DNA of 64,000 nt from the NCBI RefSeq assembly GCF_013697085.1, contig NZ_JACEFT010000006.1:62001-126000 (forward strand), in the 5' to 3' direction. Position 1 is the stretch's first letter. Each line of letters opens with the position of its first letter. The notes beneath the pieces are model-generated. The model did no database searches. It was given only the letters and a program-made list of their open reading frames with translations, and was not told the DNA's origin. The position numbers and the translations under genes are program-made. Below, in pieces: positions 17,581-26,437 of this stretch. Source of the stretch: Billgrantia kenyensis. Lineage in GTDB: Bacteria; Pseudomonadota; Gammaproteobacteria; Pseudomonadales; Halomonadaceae.

Positions 17581-18198
17581 CAGGGTTTCGGTCATCACCC
17601 CTGCCCTATGCTCTTCTGAATGAGTCGGCAGAAAGCTGATTGGCCCGGGCATGATGGCATTGACACGCACATGGGGTGCCAACAGTTTCGCATAGCTGAG
17701 AGTAAGATTGCTCAGTGCCGCCTTGCTCGCGCAGTAGGTGGCAAACTTCGGGTTGGGCTTCTCGGTATAGATATCGGTAATATTGACGATAAGTGAAGGC
17801 CTCCCGGTTTGCCTTGCTTCTCGGCATAGCGAGGAAGCCAATCCCGCCATCAGCTGCATGGGGGCAATACTGTTGATTTGAAAGAGCCGGGCGGCCTGTC
17901 CAGCCAGGCCTCCGGCTTCAGTCTCATCTGGCAGGAATTCCGATGCGTTGTTGACCAGCAAGCGGATAGTGTCGGCTTCCTCAACTATCGACTCGATGGC
18001 CTTGGACACGCTCAGCGCGTCGGCCAGGTCAACGGGAATACAGCGGGCTCCCTTGCCTCGCAGCAGCTCCAGCTCAGTGGTATCCGTACGAAACAGGGCA
18101 TATACGCGATACCCCCTCTCCATCAACGCAACACATGTTTCAAAACCAAGCCTTCGGCTGGCGCCGGTAACCACCGCAACAGGAGATTGCGTCATCAT
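17467..18198 (-). CDS. folM: Dihydromonapterin reductase FolM (short-chain dehydrogenase)
   Basis: NADPH-dependent reduction of dihydromonapterin to tetrahydromonapterin, with side activity on dihydrofolate. 243 residues, short-chain dehydrogenase fold. The cofactor motif TGASRRLG (11-18) has the Arg that distinguishes FolM/PTR1 pteridine reductases from ordinary SDRs. NNAS, the catalytic Y155xxxK159 and a C-terminal VDGGRRL follow. The ATG abuts the folE stop codon (TGAATGATG), so folE-folM is one operon. Tetrahydromonapterin is the cofactor for phenylalanine hydroxylase in Pseudomonas; that enzyme is not in this window. Confidence 0.88.
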   Translation of the reverse strand: MMTQSPVAVVTGASRRLGFETCVALMERGYRVYALFRTDTTELELLRGKGARCIPVDLADALSVSKAIESIVEEADTIRLLVNNASEFLPDETEAGGLAGQAARLFQINSIAPMQLMAGLASSLCREARQTGRPSLIVNITDIYTEKPNPKFATYCASKAALSNLTLSYAKLLAPHVRVNAIMPGPISFLPTHSEEHRAGVMTETLLPWEGGFNSVVLQLLALLDNDFMTAALIPVDGGRRLT

Positions 18199-18762
18199 TC
18201 AGCCCCGGTTGCCGCTGATCAGCGTCAGGAACTCCTGGCGAGTCGTCGGATTGTCGCGAAAAGCCCCCAGCATCACGGAAGAAGACATGCTGGAGTTCTG
18301 CTTCTCGACGCCACGCATCATCATGCACAGGTGGCGCGCCTCGATCACCACAGCAACGCCGCGGGCACCGGTGACTTGCTGTACGGCCTCGGCGACCTGG
18401 CGAGTCAGGTTTTCCTGAATCTGCATGCGGCGCGCGTACATGTCGACGATGCGGGCAAACTTGGAGAGCCCCAGCACCTTGCCGCTGGGCAGGTAGGCAA
18501 TATGACACTTGCCGATGAAGGGCAGCAGGTGGTGCTCGCACATCGAGTAGAGCTCGATGTCCTTGATCAGCACCATTTCATCGGTATCGCTCTCGAACAC
18601 GGCGCCGTTGACGAGCTCTTCGAGCGTCTGGGTGTAACCGCGCGTGAGAAACTGCATGGCCTTGGCAGCACGCTTGGGCGTATCGCGCAGCCCTTCCCGC
18701 TCAGGGTTCTCACCCAGTTCGAGAATGATCTGGCGGTAGATATTGGCAAGCTCTTCATTCAT
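18199..18762 (-). CDS. folE: GTP cyclohydrolase I (type IA)
   Basis: Converts GTP to 7,8-dihydroneopterin triphosphate, the entry step for folate and other pterins. 187 residues. Zinc ligands C75 and H78 in [12 protein letters not shown] and C146 in [20 protein letters not shown] is also conserved. The frame is open to 18825, but the ATG at 18762 gives the family N terminus. It is co-transcribed with folM and preceded by a promoter whose spacer is a palindrome (18831-18859). That arrangement suggests a regulated paralogue dedicated to pterin cofactor supply, though I cannot exclude it being the only folE. Confidence 0.95.
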   Translation of the reverse strand: MNEELANIYRQIILELGENPEREGLRDTPKRAAKAMQFLTRGYTQTLEELVNGAVFESDTDEMVLIKDIELYSMCEHHLLPFIGKCHIAYLPSGKVLGLSKFARIVDMYARRMQIQENLTRQVAEAVQQVTGARGVAVVIEARHLCMMMRGVEKQNSSMSSSVMLGAFRDNPTTRQEFLTLISGNRG

Positions 18763-18830
18763 GGTCAGGCCCTGCAGCTGGGTTACCGTTTGTCTTGCGA
18801 TGGCCTGGCCATCGTCGCCCCTCATTACAA

Positions 18831-18859
18831 AAAATATACAGAAATTTAAGTCTGTACAA
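18831..18859 (-). promoter_or_regulatory. folE promoter with embedded palindromic operator
   Basis: Minus-strand TTGTAC (18854-18859), 17-bp spacer, TATTTT (18831-18836). The spacer is almost exactly the dyad TACAGA-N8-TCTGTA (18837-18856). A regulator bound there would sit between the -35 and -10 elements. Confidence 0.6.
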
Positions 18860-19031
18860 CTTTATTGAATCTCTGCTGCATATACTACCGCAACACAACG
18901 GGCGCCGCAGGCGCCGGCGCGACAAACCCGCTGCTGCGACATTCGTGCCACTGCCGGGCCCAGGCAGCTATGGTAGTATTCGGTCACTGGACGCTGCCGA
19001 GACACGCAGCCTGATCCCTCGAGAGCCTGAC

Positions 19032-19595
19032 ATGATCAAGATCCCTGAGACATTGTTTACCGCCAGCGCATTGGCGCTGCTTTTCATTCCCCAGCAAGCC
19101 TTGGCAGGCACCCTCTCCCTGCCCCAGGACGCCCATGTTGCCGTACAGGTCATCGACAGCCTGACGCTCGAGGGGGAAGGCGAGCGTCAAGACGACATTC
19201 TGCTACGCCCCGCCGGTGGACTGGCCGAGGCGAGCCACGAGCTGCCCGAGTACTGTGTGGTCGTGGCCAATGCCCGCGAGGAGGGTGATCGCCTGCGCAT
19301 CTCCACCCAATCGTTGACCTGCATCGAGACCGAAGGCGGCGACAGCGACATCTACAGTGGCGACATCTCCGCAGCGGCCTACGAACTGGACGGCAGCTTC
19401 GGCCTCGATGTCTGCGAGGCCGGTCGCTGCGAGCTGGACAGCGAGCATGTCTTCCACCTCAAGCTGGCCAGCCGTCTCGAGATCGAGGAGCAGGAAAATC
19501 CCTCTGCCCGCATCAACGAGCAGCGCCGTCAGGCCGACGGGACCGGAGTCGCCAACCCGATACCCGCCGAGCGCCCCGACCCCGACCAACAGTGA
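19032..19595 (+). CDS. Secreted hypothetical protein with four cysteines
   Basis: 187 residues, not recognised. A clear Sec signal peptide (1-25, ending QQALA) is followed by an acidic mature domain with four Cys (YCVVV, LTCIE, DVCEAGRC) and a Pro/Gln-rich C-terminal tail, so it is probably periplasmic with possible disulfides. The Shine-Dalgarno is weak (GAGAG); the frame is open further upstream, but this ATG gives the signal peptide. A TATACT at 18881-18886 could be its -10. It is monocistronic, ending at a strong terminator. Confidence 0.75.
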   Translation: MIKIPETLFTASALALLFIPQQALAGTLSLPQDAHVAVQVIDSLTLEGEGERQDDILLRPAGGLAEASHELPEYCVVVANAREEGDRLRISTQSLTCIETEGGDSDIYSGDISAAAYELDGSFGLDVCEAGRCELDSEHVFHLKLASRLEIEEQENPSARINEQRRQADGTGVANPIPAERPDPDQQ

Positions 19596-19608
19596 GCAGT
19601 AGCATGCC

Positions 19609-19642
19609 CGAAACGGCGCACCCCCGGTGCGCCGTTTCGTCT
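19609..19642. terminator. Bidirectional terminator hairpin
   Basis: A perfect 13-bp stem CGAAACGGCGCAC/GTGCGCCGTTTCG (19609-19621 and 19627-19639) lies between the convergent hypothetical gene and srkA. It has little T-run on either side. Confidence 0.75.
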
Positions 19643-20628
19643 CAGGCCAGCCAGAGCGGCGTCTGGCCCAGCACCAGGCGCTGCTGCTCCAGCTGCCTGA
19701 TATGCGCTTCCCAGTAGCCGACATCCTTGACCCAGGGAAAGGCGGGAGGAAACGCCGGATCTTCCCAGCGTGCCACCAGCCAGGCGCTGTGTCGCATGAG
19801 CCTCAGCGTACGCAGCGGCTCGATCAGCTTCAGCTCACGCCTGTCGAATTGGCGATGCTGCTCGTATCCCTCCAGCACTTCCGATAGCTGCATATGCCAC
19901 TCTGCCTCGTGCTCGGCCGTCAGGAACATCCACAGGTCCTGAATGGCAGGTGCCATGAGGCAGTCATCGAAATCCACCAGGGCAAAGCTGTCGTCACGCC
20001 CAAGAAGGTTGCCGATATGACAGTCCCCCTGGACTCGGATCGCCTGTGCCGGGGCCCAGGCATAGGCCTGTAGCTCGCCATGCAGCGTGTCGGTAATGCG
20101 CTCGTAGGCCTGCCGCTGGCGCCGCTCCAGCCAAGGGGCTGTCAGCACTCTGGCTTGCGCCTCACGCACCATGGCATCCAGGTCCAGCCTCACACGGTGC
20201 TGGAACTCGGCACGCTCCCCCACCTCGTGGACGGCCCCGACCAGCTCGCCCAGCGCGAACAGGTGGGAGGGTTTTTCCAACTCTGGCGCCTGGCCCGGAA
20301 GCTGAGGAAACAGCGCGAAGCGGAAGCCCTCGGCATGGTGCAGGCTGCAGCCCGCTTCATCACGCCAGGCCGCAGCCACCATGGCTCCGGCCGCATCCAG
20401 CTCGCTCAGGAAGTCGTGCTCCTCCTGGATCTGCGCATCGCTCCAGCGGCCGGGACGATAGAACTTGGCAACCCATCGGCGCCCTTCGTCATCGTGAAGC
20501 TGAAAGACACGATTTTCGTAGCTGTTCAAGGCAAACGGCTCGCCCGGCAGCCAGAAGCCGAGCGATTCGATGGCCGCAACGACACGGGCCGGGGAAAGTG
20601 TGGCAAAGGGATGTGTCGCGGTCTGCAT
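19642..20628 (-). CDS. srkA: Stress response kinase A
   Basis: Ser/Thr kinase of the YihE/RdoA family, linked in E. coli to survival under envelope and oxidative stress. 328 residues with aminoglycoside-phosphotransferase fold: ENRVFQ and WVAKFYRPGRW (ATP Lys), GDCHIGNLL (catalytic Asp), VDFDDC (metal Asp). ATG at 20628 has GAGG seven bases upstream; the frame runs on to a GTG at 20676 without family support. In E. coli it is followed by dsbA; here comF lies upstream and a convergent gene downstream. Confidence 0.92.
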   Translation of the reverse strand: MQTATHPFATLSPARVVAAIESLGFWLPGEPFALNSYENRVFQLHDDEGRRWVAKFYRPGRWSDAQIQEEHDFLSELDAAGAMVAAAWRDEAGCSLHHAEGFRFALFPQLPGQAPELEKPSHLFALGELVGAVHEVGERAEFQHRVRLDLDAMVREAQARVLTAPWLERRQRQAYERITDTLHGELQAYAWAPAQAIRVQGDCHIGNLLGRDDSFALVDFDDCLMAPAIQDLWMFLTAEHEAEWHMQLSEVLEGYEQHRQFDRRELKLIEPLRTLRLMRHSAWLVARWEDPAFPPAFPWVKDVGYWEAHIRQLEQQRLVLGQTPLWLA

Positions 20629-20685
20629 ATTCGGCCTCGGCTGGAAAGAAGCGACAGGGTAGCAGCGAGTGTACACGCTGTAGCG

Positions 20686-21462
20686 TCAACTCTCCGATAA
20701 CGGCGTGCGGGCCACCGCCCAGGCCTCGACCTCACGAGCGCCGGCAGCCCGGCACGCCTGAGCCAGCGCATCGAGCGTGGCTCCGGTGGTCATTACGTCA
20801 TCCAGTAGCGCAACCCGCGGAGGCAGCGCCCCAACCACCTGAAAAGAGTCGCGCAGGTTGCGGAAGCGCTCGACGCGATCGAGGCCCCGCTGGGAGCGGG
20901 TATGACGATGACGCTGCGCATGCCTCAGTGGAAAGCCATGGCGCTTCGCCAGCCGCCGGGCAAGCCAGTCGGCCTGATCGAAGCCCCGCTCCCGGGCTCG
21001 ACTGGGGTGCAGCGGCACCGGGACGAGCGCCTCGGGCCAGGCAAGGGAATCCGCCGGCAGACTGAACTGAAGCAGCTCCAGCAGGATACTGCCGGCGCGT
21101 GGCGAGGCGGAAAACTTGAAATGCTGCATCAGCCGCGCCACCTCGCCTTCATAGCGTAGCGGGACGTGCGAGCGGACGAAGGAAGGCGGTAGTTTCAGAC
21201 AGCGACCGCAACGCCTCCCGGCCAACGAGCCAGGCGGCTGCGGTTCCGCGCAGCTCGGGCAGGCCGGCAGATTCCACGGCAGGGATTCGAAGCAATCCTG
21301 ACACCAGGGGCGCGCCGGTACGGCCGGTGCCAGGCAAAATGCGCAACGTCCCGGCATCGCCCGGCGCAGGCCGAGGTCGAAACGCTGCCAAAGCGCACCA
21401 AGCCAGCCGACACGCTGCCCTGAGCGTCCCTGTGTGCCATCGTCGTCGGTTTTGACATGCAT
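20686..21462 (-). CDS. comF: ComF family phosphoribosyltransferase-like protein
   Basis: 258 residues. An N-terminal zinc-ribbon-like segment carries CxxC pairs (CAFC, CQDC, CPSC, CGRC), and a phosphoribosyltransferase domain carries the PRPP loop ALLDDVMTTGATL. The family is linked to DNA uptake; E. coli GntX is a member. AGGAGG lies upstream of the ATG. It is divergent from bioB, as is common in gammaproteobacteria, and shares its upstream region with the biotin operator. Confidence 0.92.
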   Translation of the reverse strand: MHVKTDDDGTQGRSGQRVGWLGALWQRFDLGLRRAMPGRCAFCLAPAVPARPWCQDCFESLPWNLPACPSCAEPQPPGSLAGRRCGRCLKLPPSFVRSHVPLRYEGEVARLMQHFKFSASPRAGSILLELLQFSLPADSLAWPEALVPVPLHPSRARERGFDQADWLARRLAKRHGFPLRHAQRHRHTRSQRGLDRVERFRNLRDSFQVVGALPPRVALLDDVMTTGATLDALAQACRAAGAREVEAWAVARTPLSES

Positions 21463-21541
21463 TGACGTTACCCCTCCTGTCTCCTTGCCAGAGAGTCCGG
21501 CAACACGACGCGAGCCCGGGGTGACTCAACACCCGCTGATC

Positions 21542-21570
21542 GTCAACTTTCCAACACAGGGATAGTTGAC
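21542..21570 (+). promoter_or_regulatory. BirA-box-like operator 1 of the bio operon
   Basis: Inverted repeat GTCAAC-N17-GTTGAC (21542-21547 and 21565-21570). The arm differs by one base from the GTAAAC core of the enterobacterial BirA operator, and the spacing is within one or two bases. It overlaps the bioB -35 element. Confidence 0.65.
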
Positions 21571-21593
21571 AGAAAGAGCGGTTCGCGTACCCT
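21566..21593 (+). promoter_or_regulatory. Promoter of bioBFHCD
   Basis: Consensus TTGACA (21566-21571), 16-bp spacer, TACCCT (21588-21593). The -35 lies inside the right arm of BirA-like box 1, and the predicted start falls next to box 2. Confidence 0.55.
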
Positions 21594-21597
21594 CATG

Positions 21598-21625
21598 GTC
21601 AACCTTGAAAAAAATGAAAGTTGAC
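21598..21625 (+). promoter_or_regulatory. BirA-box-like operator 2 of the bio operon
   Basis: GTCAAC-N16-GTTGAC (21598-21603 and 21620-21625) with an A-rich centre like that of the E. coli bio operator. It lies over the expected transcription start of bioB. Two tandem boxes bracket the promoter. Confidence 0.65.
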
Positions 21626-21639
21626 ATAGCGAGCCCACG

Positions 21640-22737
21640 ATGTCCGATTCTCTCCCTGACAGCCAGACGAACAGTGCGGCAGCCGGTATCCGTCACGACT
21701 GGACGCTGGCCGAGATCGAAGCGCTGTTCGCCCTGCCCTTCAACGACCTGATATTTCGCGCCCAGCAGGTGCACCGCCTCCACTTCGATGCCAACGCCGT
21801 GCAGGTCTCCACCCTGCTCTCGATAAAGACCGGTGCTTGCCCCGAGGACTGCAAGTATTGCCCACAGTCGGGCCACTATGCCACCGGGCTGGACAAGGAG
21901 AAACTGCTCGAGATCGAGAAGGTGGTGGCCCAGGCCAAGGCCGCCCAGGAAGCCGGTGCCAGTCGCTTCTGCATGGGTGCCGCCTGGCGCAGCCCGCGCG
22001 AAAAGGACCTGGAAGTGGTGCTGGAGATGGTGCGCCAGGTGAAGGCCCTGGGTCTCGAGACCTGCATGACGCTGGGCATGGTCGACGGCGACCAGGCTAC
22101 CCGCCTAGCCGCAGCTGGCCTTGACTACTACAACCACAACCTCGACACCTCACCCGAATACTATGGCGAAATCATCACCACCCGCACCTATGCCGATCGC
22201 CTGGAAACCCTGTCCCACGTGCGCGAGGCAGGTATGAAGGTCTGTGCCGGCGGCATCCTCGGCATGGGCGAGGCCCCGCGCGATCGAGCGGGCCTGCTGC
22301 TGCAGTTGGCGCGCCTCGACCCGCACCCCGAATCGGTGCCGATCAACATGCTGGTCAAGGTGCCGGGAACGCCGCTGGAAACAGTGGAGGATCTCGACCC
22401 GATCGACTTCGTACGGGCTATCGCCGTGGCACGAATCCTGATGCCGTCGAGCCACGTGCGTCTCTCGGCCGGCCGTGAGCAGATGGACGAGTCGACCCAG
22501 GCGCTGGCTTTCCTGGCCGGCGCCAACTCGATCTTCTACGGGGACACCCTGCTGACCACCGGCAACCCGCAGGCAACCCGCGACAAGGCGCTGTTCGCCA
22601 AGCTTGGCCTGCACCCCGAGCGGCGTGATACCTGCCAACCGGACAGCGCCCAGCAGGCAGCGCTAGAGAGCGCCCTGGCGAGCCAGCAGAACCGTGACCA
22701 CAGCGTTGCCCTGGCCTATGACGCCACCCAGCACTGA
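21640..22737 (+). CDS. bioB: Biotin synthase
   Basis: Radical SAM enzyme inserting sulfur into dethiobiotin, the last step of biotin synthesis. 365 residues. The radical SAM cluster is C67xxxC71xxC74 ([16 protein letters not shown]). YNHNLDTS and the Arg of RLSAGRE, which coordinates the sacrificial [2Fe-2S] cluster, are present. First gene of the biotin operon, behind two BirA-like boxes. Its 3' end overlaps bioF by 20 bases. Confidence 0.98.
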   Translation: MSDSLPDSQTNSAAAGIRHDWTLAEIEALFALPFNDLIFRAQQVHRLHFDANAVQVSTLLSIKTGACPEDCKYCPQSGHYATGLDKEKLLEIEKVVAQAKAAQEAGASRFCMGAAWRSPREKDLEVVLEMVRQVKALGLETCMTLGMVDGDQATRLAAAGLDYYNHNLDTSPEYYGEIITTRTYADRLETLSHVREAGMKVCAGGILGMGEAPRDRAGLLLQLARLDPHPESVPINMLVKVPGTPLETVEDLDPIDFVRAIAVARILMPSSHVRLSAGREQMDESTQALAFLAGANSIFYGDTLLTTGNPQATRDKALFAKLGLHPERRDTCQPDSAQQAALESALASQQNRDHSVALAYDATQH

Positions 22738-23896
22738 GCCGAAGGCGGCGCTCACCTGTCACTGGTCGGATCGCTTCGTTTCAGCTGCGACCAAGCGACG
22801 TGCTCAGGGGCAGTGGCGCTACCGTCGCCCCCTGGCTACGTCACATGGCGACTTCGCCGGGAACGACTACCTTGGCCTGGCAAGCGATCCGCGCCTGGCC
22901 GAAGCCGAGGCCGTCGGAGCGCGCCGATACGGTAGCGGCGCCGGTGCCTCGCACCTGGTCAGCGGCCATAGAGACGTTCACGAACGCCTGGAGCACCGGC
23001 TAGCGGAGTTCGTCGGTCGGCCCCGGGCGCTGCTCTTCTCCACCGGCTACATGGCCAACCTGGGCACGCTGCAGGCGCTCTGCGACAGCGGCTGCCATGT
23101 GTTCCAGGATCGCCTCAACCATGCCTCACTGATCGATGGTGCTCGCCTTGCGGGGGCTCGCTCGCGACGCTTTCATCATGGCAGCCTCGAAGATCTCGGG
23201 CGGTTGCTGGCCCGGGCTCCGATCGACGCCCCTCGGCTGGTGGTCAGCGACGGCGTATTCAGCATGGACGGCGACGTCGCCGAGATCGGTGCCCTGGCGG
23301 ATGTCAGCGCTCGTCATGGCGCCTGGCTGATGATCGACGATGCTCACGGTCTCGGCGTGCTGGGGCCCCATGGGGACGGGTGCGTCGGGCACACGCATGG
23401 CAGCGACCGGGTGCCGGTACTGGTCGGCACGCTCGGCAAGGCACTGGGCACGGCTGGTGCTTTCGTCGCCGGCAGCGAGGCGTTGATCGAGCACCTGATC
23501 CAGTTCGCCCGCCCCTACGTCTACACCACCGCACAGCCACCCGGCGTGGCCGCCGCCACCCTGGCAGCTCTCGACATTCTCGCCGCGGAGCCGGAACGTC
23601 GTGAGCGTCTGCATGACAACATCGCCTATTTTCGGCACGAGGCAGCGCAATGCGGGCTGCCCCTGTTAGCCTCCGCCACCCCTATCCAGCCGCTGATCCT
23701 GGGCGATGAAAGCCGCACCATGGCCTGGGCCATGAAACTTCGTGAGGCAGGCCTGCTGGTGGGTGCCATCCGCCCCCCGACCGTACCCCGTGGCGAAGCC
23801 CGGCTGCGCATCACGCTGAGCGCCCGACACGAGCGCGAGGCCATGGATCGCCTGCTGGAAAGCCTGGTAAACCTGGCCAGGGAGGAGCAGTCATGA
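22718..23896 (+). CDS. bioF: 8-amino-7-oxononanoate synthase
   Basis: PLP-dependent condensation of pimeloyl-ACP with L-alanine. 392 residues; alpha-oxoamine synthase motifs [29 protein letters not shown] (PLP Asp) and VGTLGKALG (PLP Lys). ATG 22718 lies inside the bioB 3' end; a GTG at 22694 would add eight residues. Neither has a good Shine-Dalgarno, consistent with coupling to bioB translation. The gene overlaps bioH by four bases (ATGA). Confidence 0.95.
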   Translation: MTPPSTEPKAALTCHWSDRFVSAATKRRAQGQWRYRRPLATSHGDFAGNDYLGLASDPRLAEAEAVGARRYGSGAGASHLVSGHRDVHERLEHRLAEFVGRPRALLFSTGYMANLGTLQALCDSGCHVFQDRLNHASLIDGARLAGARSRRFHHGSLEDLGRLLARAPIDAPRLVVSDGVFSMDGDVAEIGALADVSARHGAWLMIDDAHGLGVLGPHGDGCVGHTHGSDRVPVLVGTLGKALGTAGAFVAGSEALIEHLIQFARPYVYTTAQPPGVAAATLAALDILAAEPERRERLHDNIAYFRHEAAQCGLPLLASATPIQPLILGDESRTMAWAMKLREAGLLVGAIRPPTVPRGEARLRITLSARHEREAMDRLLESLVNLAREEQS

Positions 23897-24630
23897 CCTC
23901 CCTGGTGCTGCTCTCCGGCTGGGGTATCGACGCCCGCATCTGGCAGTCGCTCTCCGACTGCTGGCCGGACGATATCGCAGTGGATGCCCCCGACTGGCCG
24001 GGCTATGGACGTCACACCGAGCGGGAGTTTCCCACTAGCCTGCCGGAGCTGGCCGAGTACATGCACGCACGGCTTCCCAGCGACGCCATCTGGATCGGCT
24101 GGTCGCTGGGGGGGCTCCTTGCCGCTGCCCTGCTGGACTGGCTCCCGCCCCCCCGAGGGCTGGTGCTGATCGGCGCCGGGGCGACCTTCTGCCAGGCAGA
24201 CGGCGTCTCGGCACAGGAACTGGCCGCCTTCCGCCATGCCTTCGCACGTGATCCGCAGGCGACCTGGCACCACTTCCTGCGCTGGCAGCTGCAAGGCGAA
24301 CCCGCACCGAGAACCGCCCTCAAGCGCCTGTTAGACCTGATCGGCCCACGGCCTGTCGCCTCCCCGCAAACGCTGGCTACTGGGCTGGACCTGCTCGCAC
24401 GCCTCGACGTGTCGCTGCAGCTCGATCGCCCCCCCTGCCCGACCCTGCGGGTTGCCGGCGAGCAGGACAAGCTGTTGGGCGACGCCGCACGTCACGCCGC
24501 TCAGGTCACTCTGACCGACAGCGGCCACTGCCCGATGCTGTCGAACCCCGCGGTGCTGGTCGACTACCTCGTCGGTTTCGCCCGGTTTGCCGATAACCAC
24601 GTCCCTCAAGCACACAGGGTGGAGGAATGA
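23893..24630 (+). CDS. bioH: Pimeloyl-ACP methyl ester esterase
   Basis: Removes the methyl ester from pimeloyl-ACP methyl ester, ending the BioC-disguised fatty acid route. 245 residues, alpha/beta hydrolase. Nucleophile elbow GWSLGG, an acid in AGEQDKLLG and the catalytic His in TDSGHCPML near the end. GGAGGAG lies eight bases upstream of the ATG. It overlaps both bioF and bioC by ATGA, so the operon is translationally coupled. Confidence 0.95.
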   Translation: MTSLVLLSGWGIDARIWQSLSDCWPDDIAVDAPDWPGYGRHTEREFPTSLPELAEYMHARLPSDAIWIGWSLGGLLAAALLDWLPPPRGLVLIGAGATFCQADGVSAQELAAFRHAFARDPQATWHHFLRWQLQGEPAPRTALKRLLDLIGPRPVASPQTLATGLDLLARLDVSLQLDRPPCPTLRVAGEQDKLLGDAARHAAQVTLTDSGHCPMLSNPAVLVDYLVGFARFADNHVPQAHRVEE

Positions 24631-25442
24631 GTACGGCGCTCGCTGCCAACAAGGATTCGCTGGGTCCAGCCGAACCGCGCCAATGGCGCTGCCGGGTGGC
24701 CGCGGCTTTCTCCAGGGCCGCAGGCCAGTACACTCGCCTGGCCAGGGCCCAGCAGCTGATGGGCAATGCTCTGTGGCCGCTGCTGCCGGAACAGGCTGGC
24801 CGGGTACTCGACCTGGGCTGCGGCCCGGGTCACTGGAGCCGCCGGCTCTCGGTGCGATATGGTCCGGACTGTCGCGTACTGGGGCTGGATCTGGCACCGG
24901 GCATGCTGCAAGTTGCCCGCCATCGGGCGCCGACGGGGCTTGACTGGCTATGTGGCGACGCCGCCCAACTACCGCTTGCTGCGTCGCAGTTCGATCTGGT
25001 CTTTTCCAACCTGGCAATCCAGTGGTGTCCGGATCTCGACGCGGTCATGGCCGAACTTCACCGTGTGTTGCGCCCGGGCGGTCGCGCCGTGATCAACAGC
25101 CTGGGCCCGGGGACCCTTGGCGAAGTCGGCCAGGCCTGGTCCTCACCTGCGACCCTGCTCGCCTTCCGCACGCGCGAGAGTCATCTGGCCAGCGCCCACC
25201 TGGCGGGGTTCATCCGGGTCGAGTGCTGCGAAAGCCGTGAGCGCTTCCATTACCCAGATCTCACGGCGGTGATGGCCTCGATCAAGGGGGTCGGCGCCCA
25301 GACTACTCACGCCGTTCATCGACTAACGCGACGAGATATGGAGCGCGCCGCATGTCGCTACGAATCCCTGCGTGAGGCAGCCGGACTGCCGGTCAGCTAT
25401 CAACGCCTCACTCTGGTACTCGACAAGGAGCCGCAGGCATGA
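24627..25442 (+). CDS. bioC: Malonyl-ACP O-methyltransferase
   Basis: SAM-dependent methylation of malonyl-ACP, the entry step of pimelate synthesis. 271 residues; methyltransferase class I fold with VLDLGCGPGHWS (motif I), LGLDLAPGML and FDLVFSNLAIQW. It forms a pair with bioH: BioC adds the methyl group that BioH later removes. ATGA overlaps at both ends. Confidence 0.95.
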   Translation: MSTALAANKDSLGPAEPRQWRCRVAAAFSRAAGQYTRLARAQQLMGNALWPLLPEQAGRVLDLGCGPGHWSRRLSVRYGPDCRVLGLDLAPGMLQVARHRAPTGLDWLCGDAAQLPLAASQFDLVFSNLAIQWCPDLDAVMAELHRVLRPGGRAVINSLGPGTLGEVGQAWSSPATLLAFRTRESHLASAHLAGFIRVECCESRERFHYPDLTAVMASIKGVGAQTTHAVHRLTRRDMERAACRYESLREAAGLPVSYQRLTLVLDKEPQA

Positions 25443-26155
25443 CTGCCTACTTCGTGACCGGCACGGACACCGATGCCGGCAAGACGCTGGTCAGCGCCGG
25501 CATGTTGGCGCTGGCTCGCTCTCGTGGCATGAGCACCCTGGGGCTCAAGCCCGTGGCCTCCGGCTGCCTGATGAGCGACGAGGGCCTGCGCAACGACGAC
25601 GCCTTGGCCCTGCAGGCGCGCAGCCTGCCTCAGGTGGCCTATCATCAGGTCAACCCCTTTGCCTTCGAACCCGCCATCGCACCACACCTGGCCGCCCGCC
25701 AGGCCGGAGCCGAACTCAACCTTGCCCGACTCTGCGAGCAGGTCGAGCCACTGCTGCGTGAGCCGCGCGATCTGACCCTGGTCGAAGGGGCCGGCGGCTG
25801 GCGCGTGCCGCTAAACGACCGGGAAGACCTTGCGGGGCTCGCCCTGCAACTGGAGCTGCCGGTCATTCTGGTCGTTGGTCTCAAGCTGGGGTGCCTCAAC
25901 CACGCCCGTCTCACCGCCGAGGCGATACGTGCCGACGGCGCCCGGCTGGCAGGCTGGGCAGGCAGCGTGGTCGATGCCGCCTTCACCCGCGACACCGCAC
26001 TCTTCAACGACAACCTGGCCACCCTCGAGCGCACCCTGGGTGCACCCTGCCTCGGCGTGGTGCCCCGGCTGCGTCGCGTCACCGCGTCGCGGCGCCCGGA
26101 GGCCGCCCTGGCCTACCTCGAGCTGCCCTGTTTCGAAACACCCCATGGCAATTGA
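25439..26155 (+). CDS. bioD: Dethiobiotin synthetase
   Basis: ATP-dependent ring closure of diaminopelargonic acid to dethiobiotin. 238 residues; P-loop GTDTDAGKT at the N terminus, KPVASG, and VEGAGGWRVPL. Last gene of the bioBFHCD run. Its stop codon lies inside the -35 hexamer of the downstream tRNA promoter. Confidence 0.97.
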   Translation: MTAYFVTGTDTDAGKTLVSAGMLALARSRGMSTLGLKPVASGCLMSDEGLRNDDALALQARSLPQVAYHQVNPFAFEPAIAPHLAARQAGAELNLARLCEQVEPLLREPRDLTLVEGAGGWRVPLNDREDLAGLALQLELPVILVVGLKLGCLNHARLTAEAIRADGARLAGWAGSVVDAAFTRDTALFNDNLATLERTLGAPCLGVVPRLRRVTASRRPEAALAYLELPCFETPHGN

Positions 26156-26179
26156 CTTACGAGCGGGGGTCCGTAGAAT
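26152..26179 (+). promoter_or_regulatory. Promoter of tRNA-Leu
   Basis: TTGACT (26152-26157), 16-bp spacer, TAGAAT (26174-26179), about 20 bp upstream of the mature tRNA. The -35 overlaps the bioD stop codon. Confidence 0.75.
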
Positions 26180-26199
26180 GTGGACGCCTGCCCAACCGT

Positions 26200-26284
<85 letters not shown>

Positions 26285-26313
26285 TCGCGGCTCGCCTTCG
26301 CCGAGCCTCGCGA
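26285..26313 (+). terminator. Hairpin directly after tRNA-Leu
   Basis: GGCTCG/CGAGCC with additional TCGC/GCGA pairing (26285-26313), without a T-run. It may act as a 3' processing or weak termination signal, leaving bioA transcription partly dependent on read-through. Confidence 0.4.
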
Positions 26314-26437
26314 CACTCTCACTACCCCTATCTGCGCGGCTGATCAAGACTGCGCTCCGCCGCCGCTGTGGCCGCGTGCGGCTCACTCTCGCCCGCTTTC
26401 GTTCTGCCCCATCTCTTGTGCATTACCTGGAGGCTTG

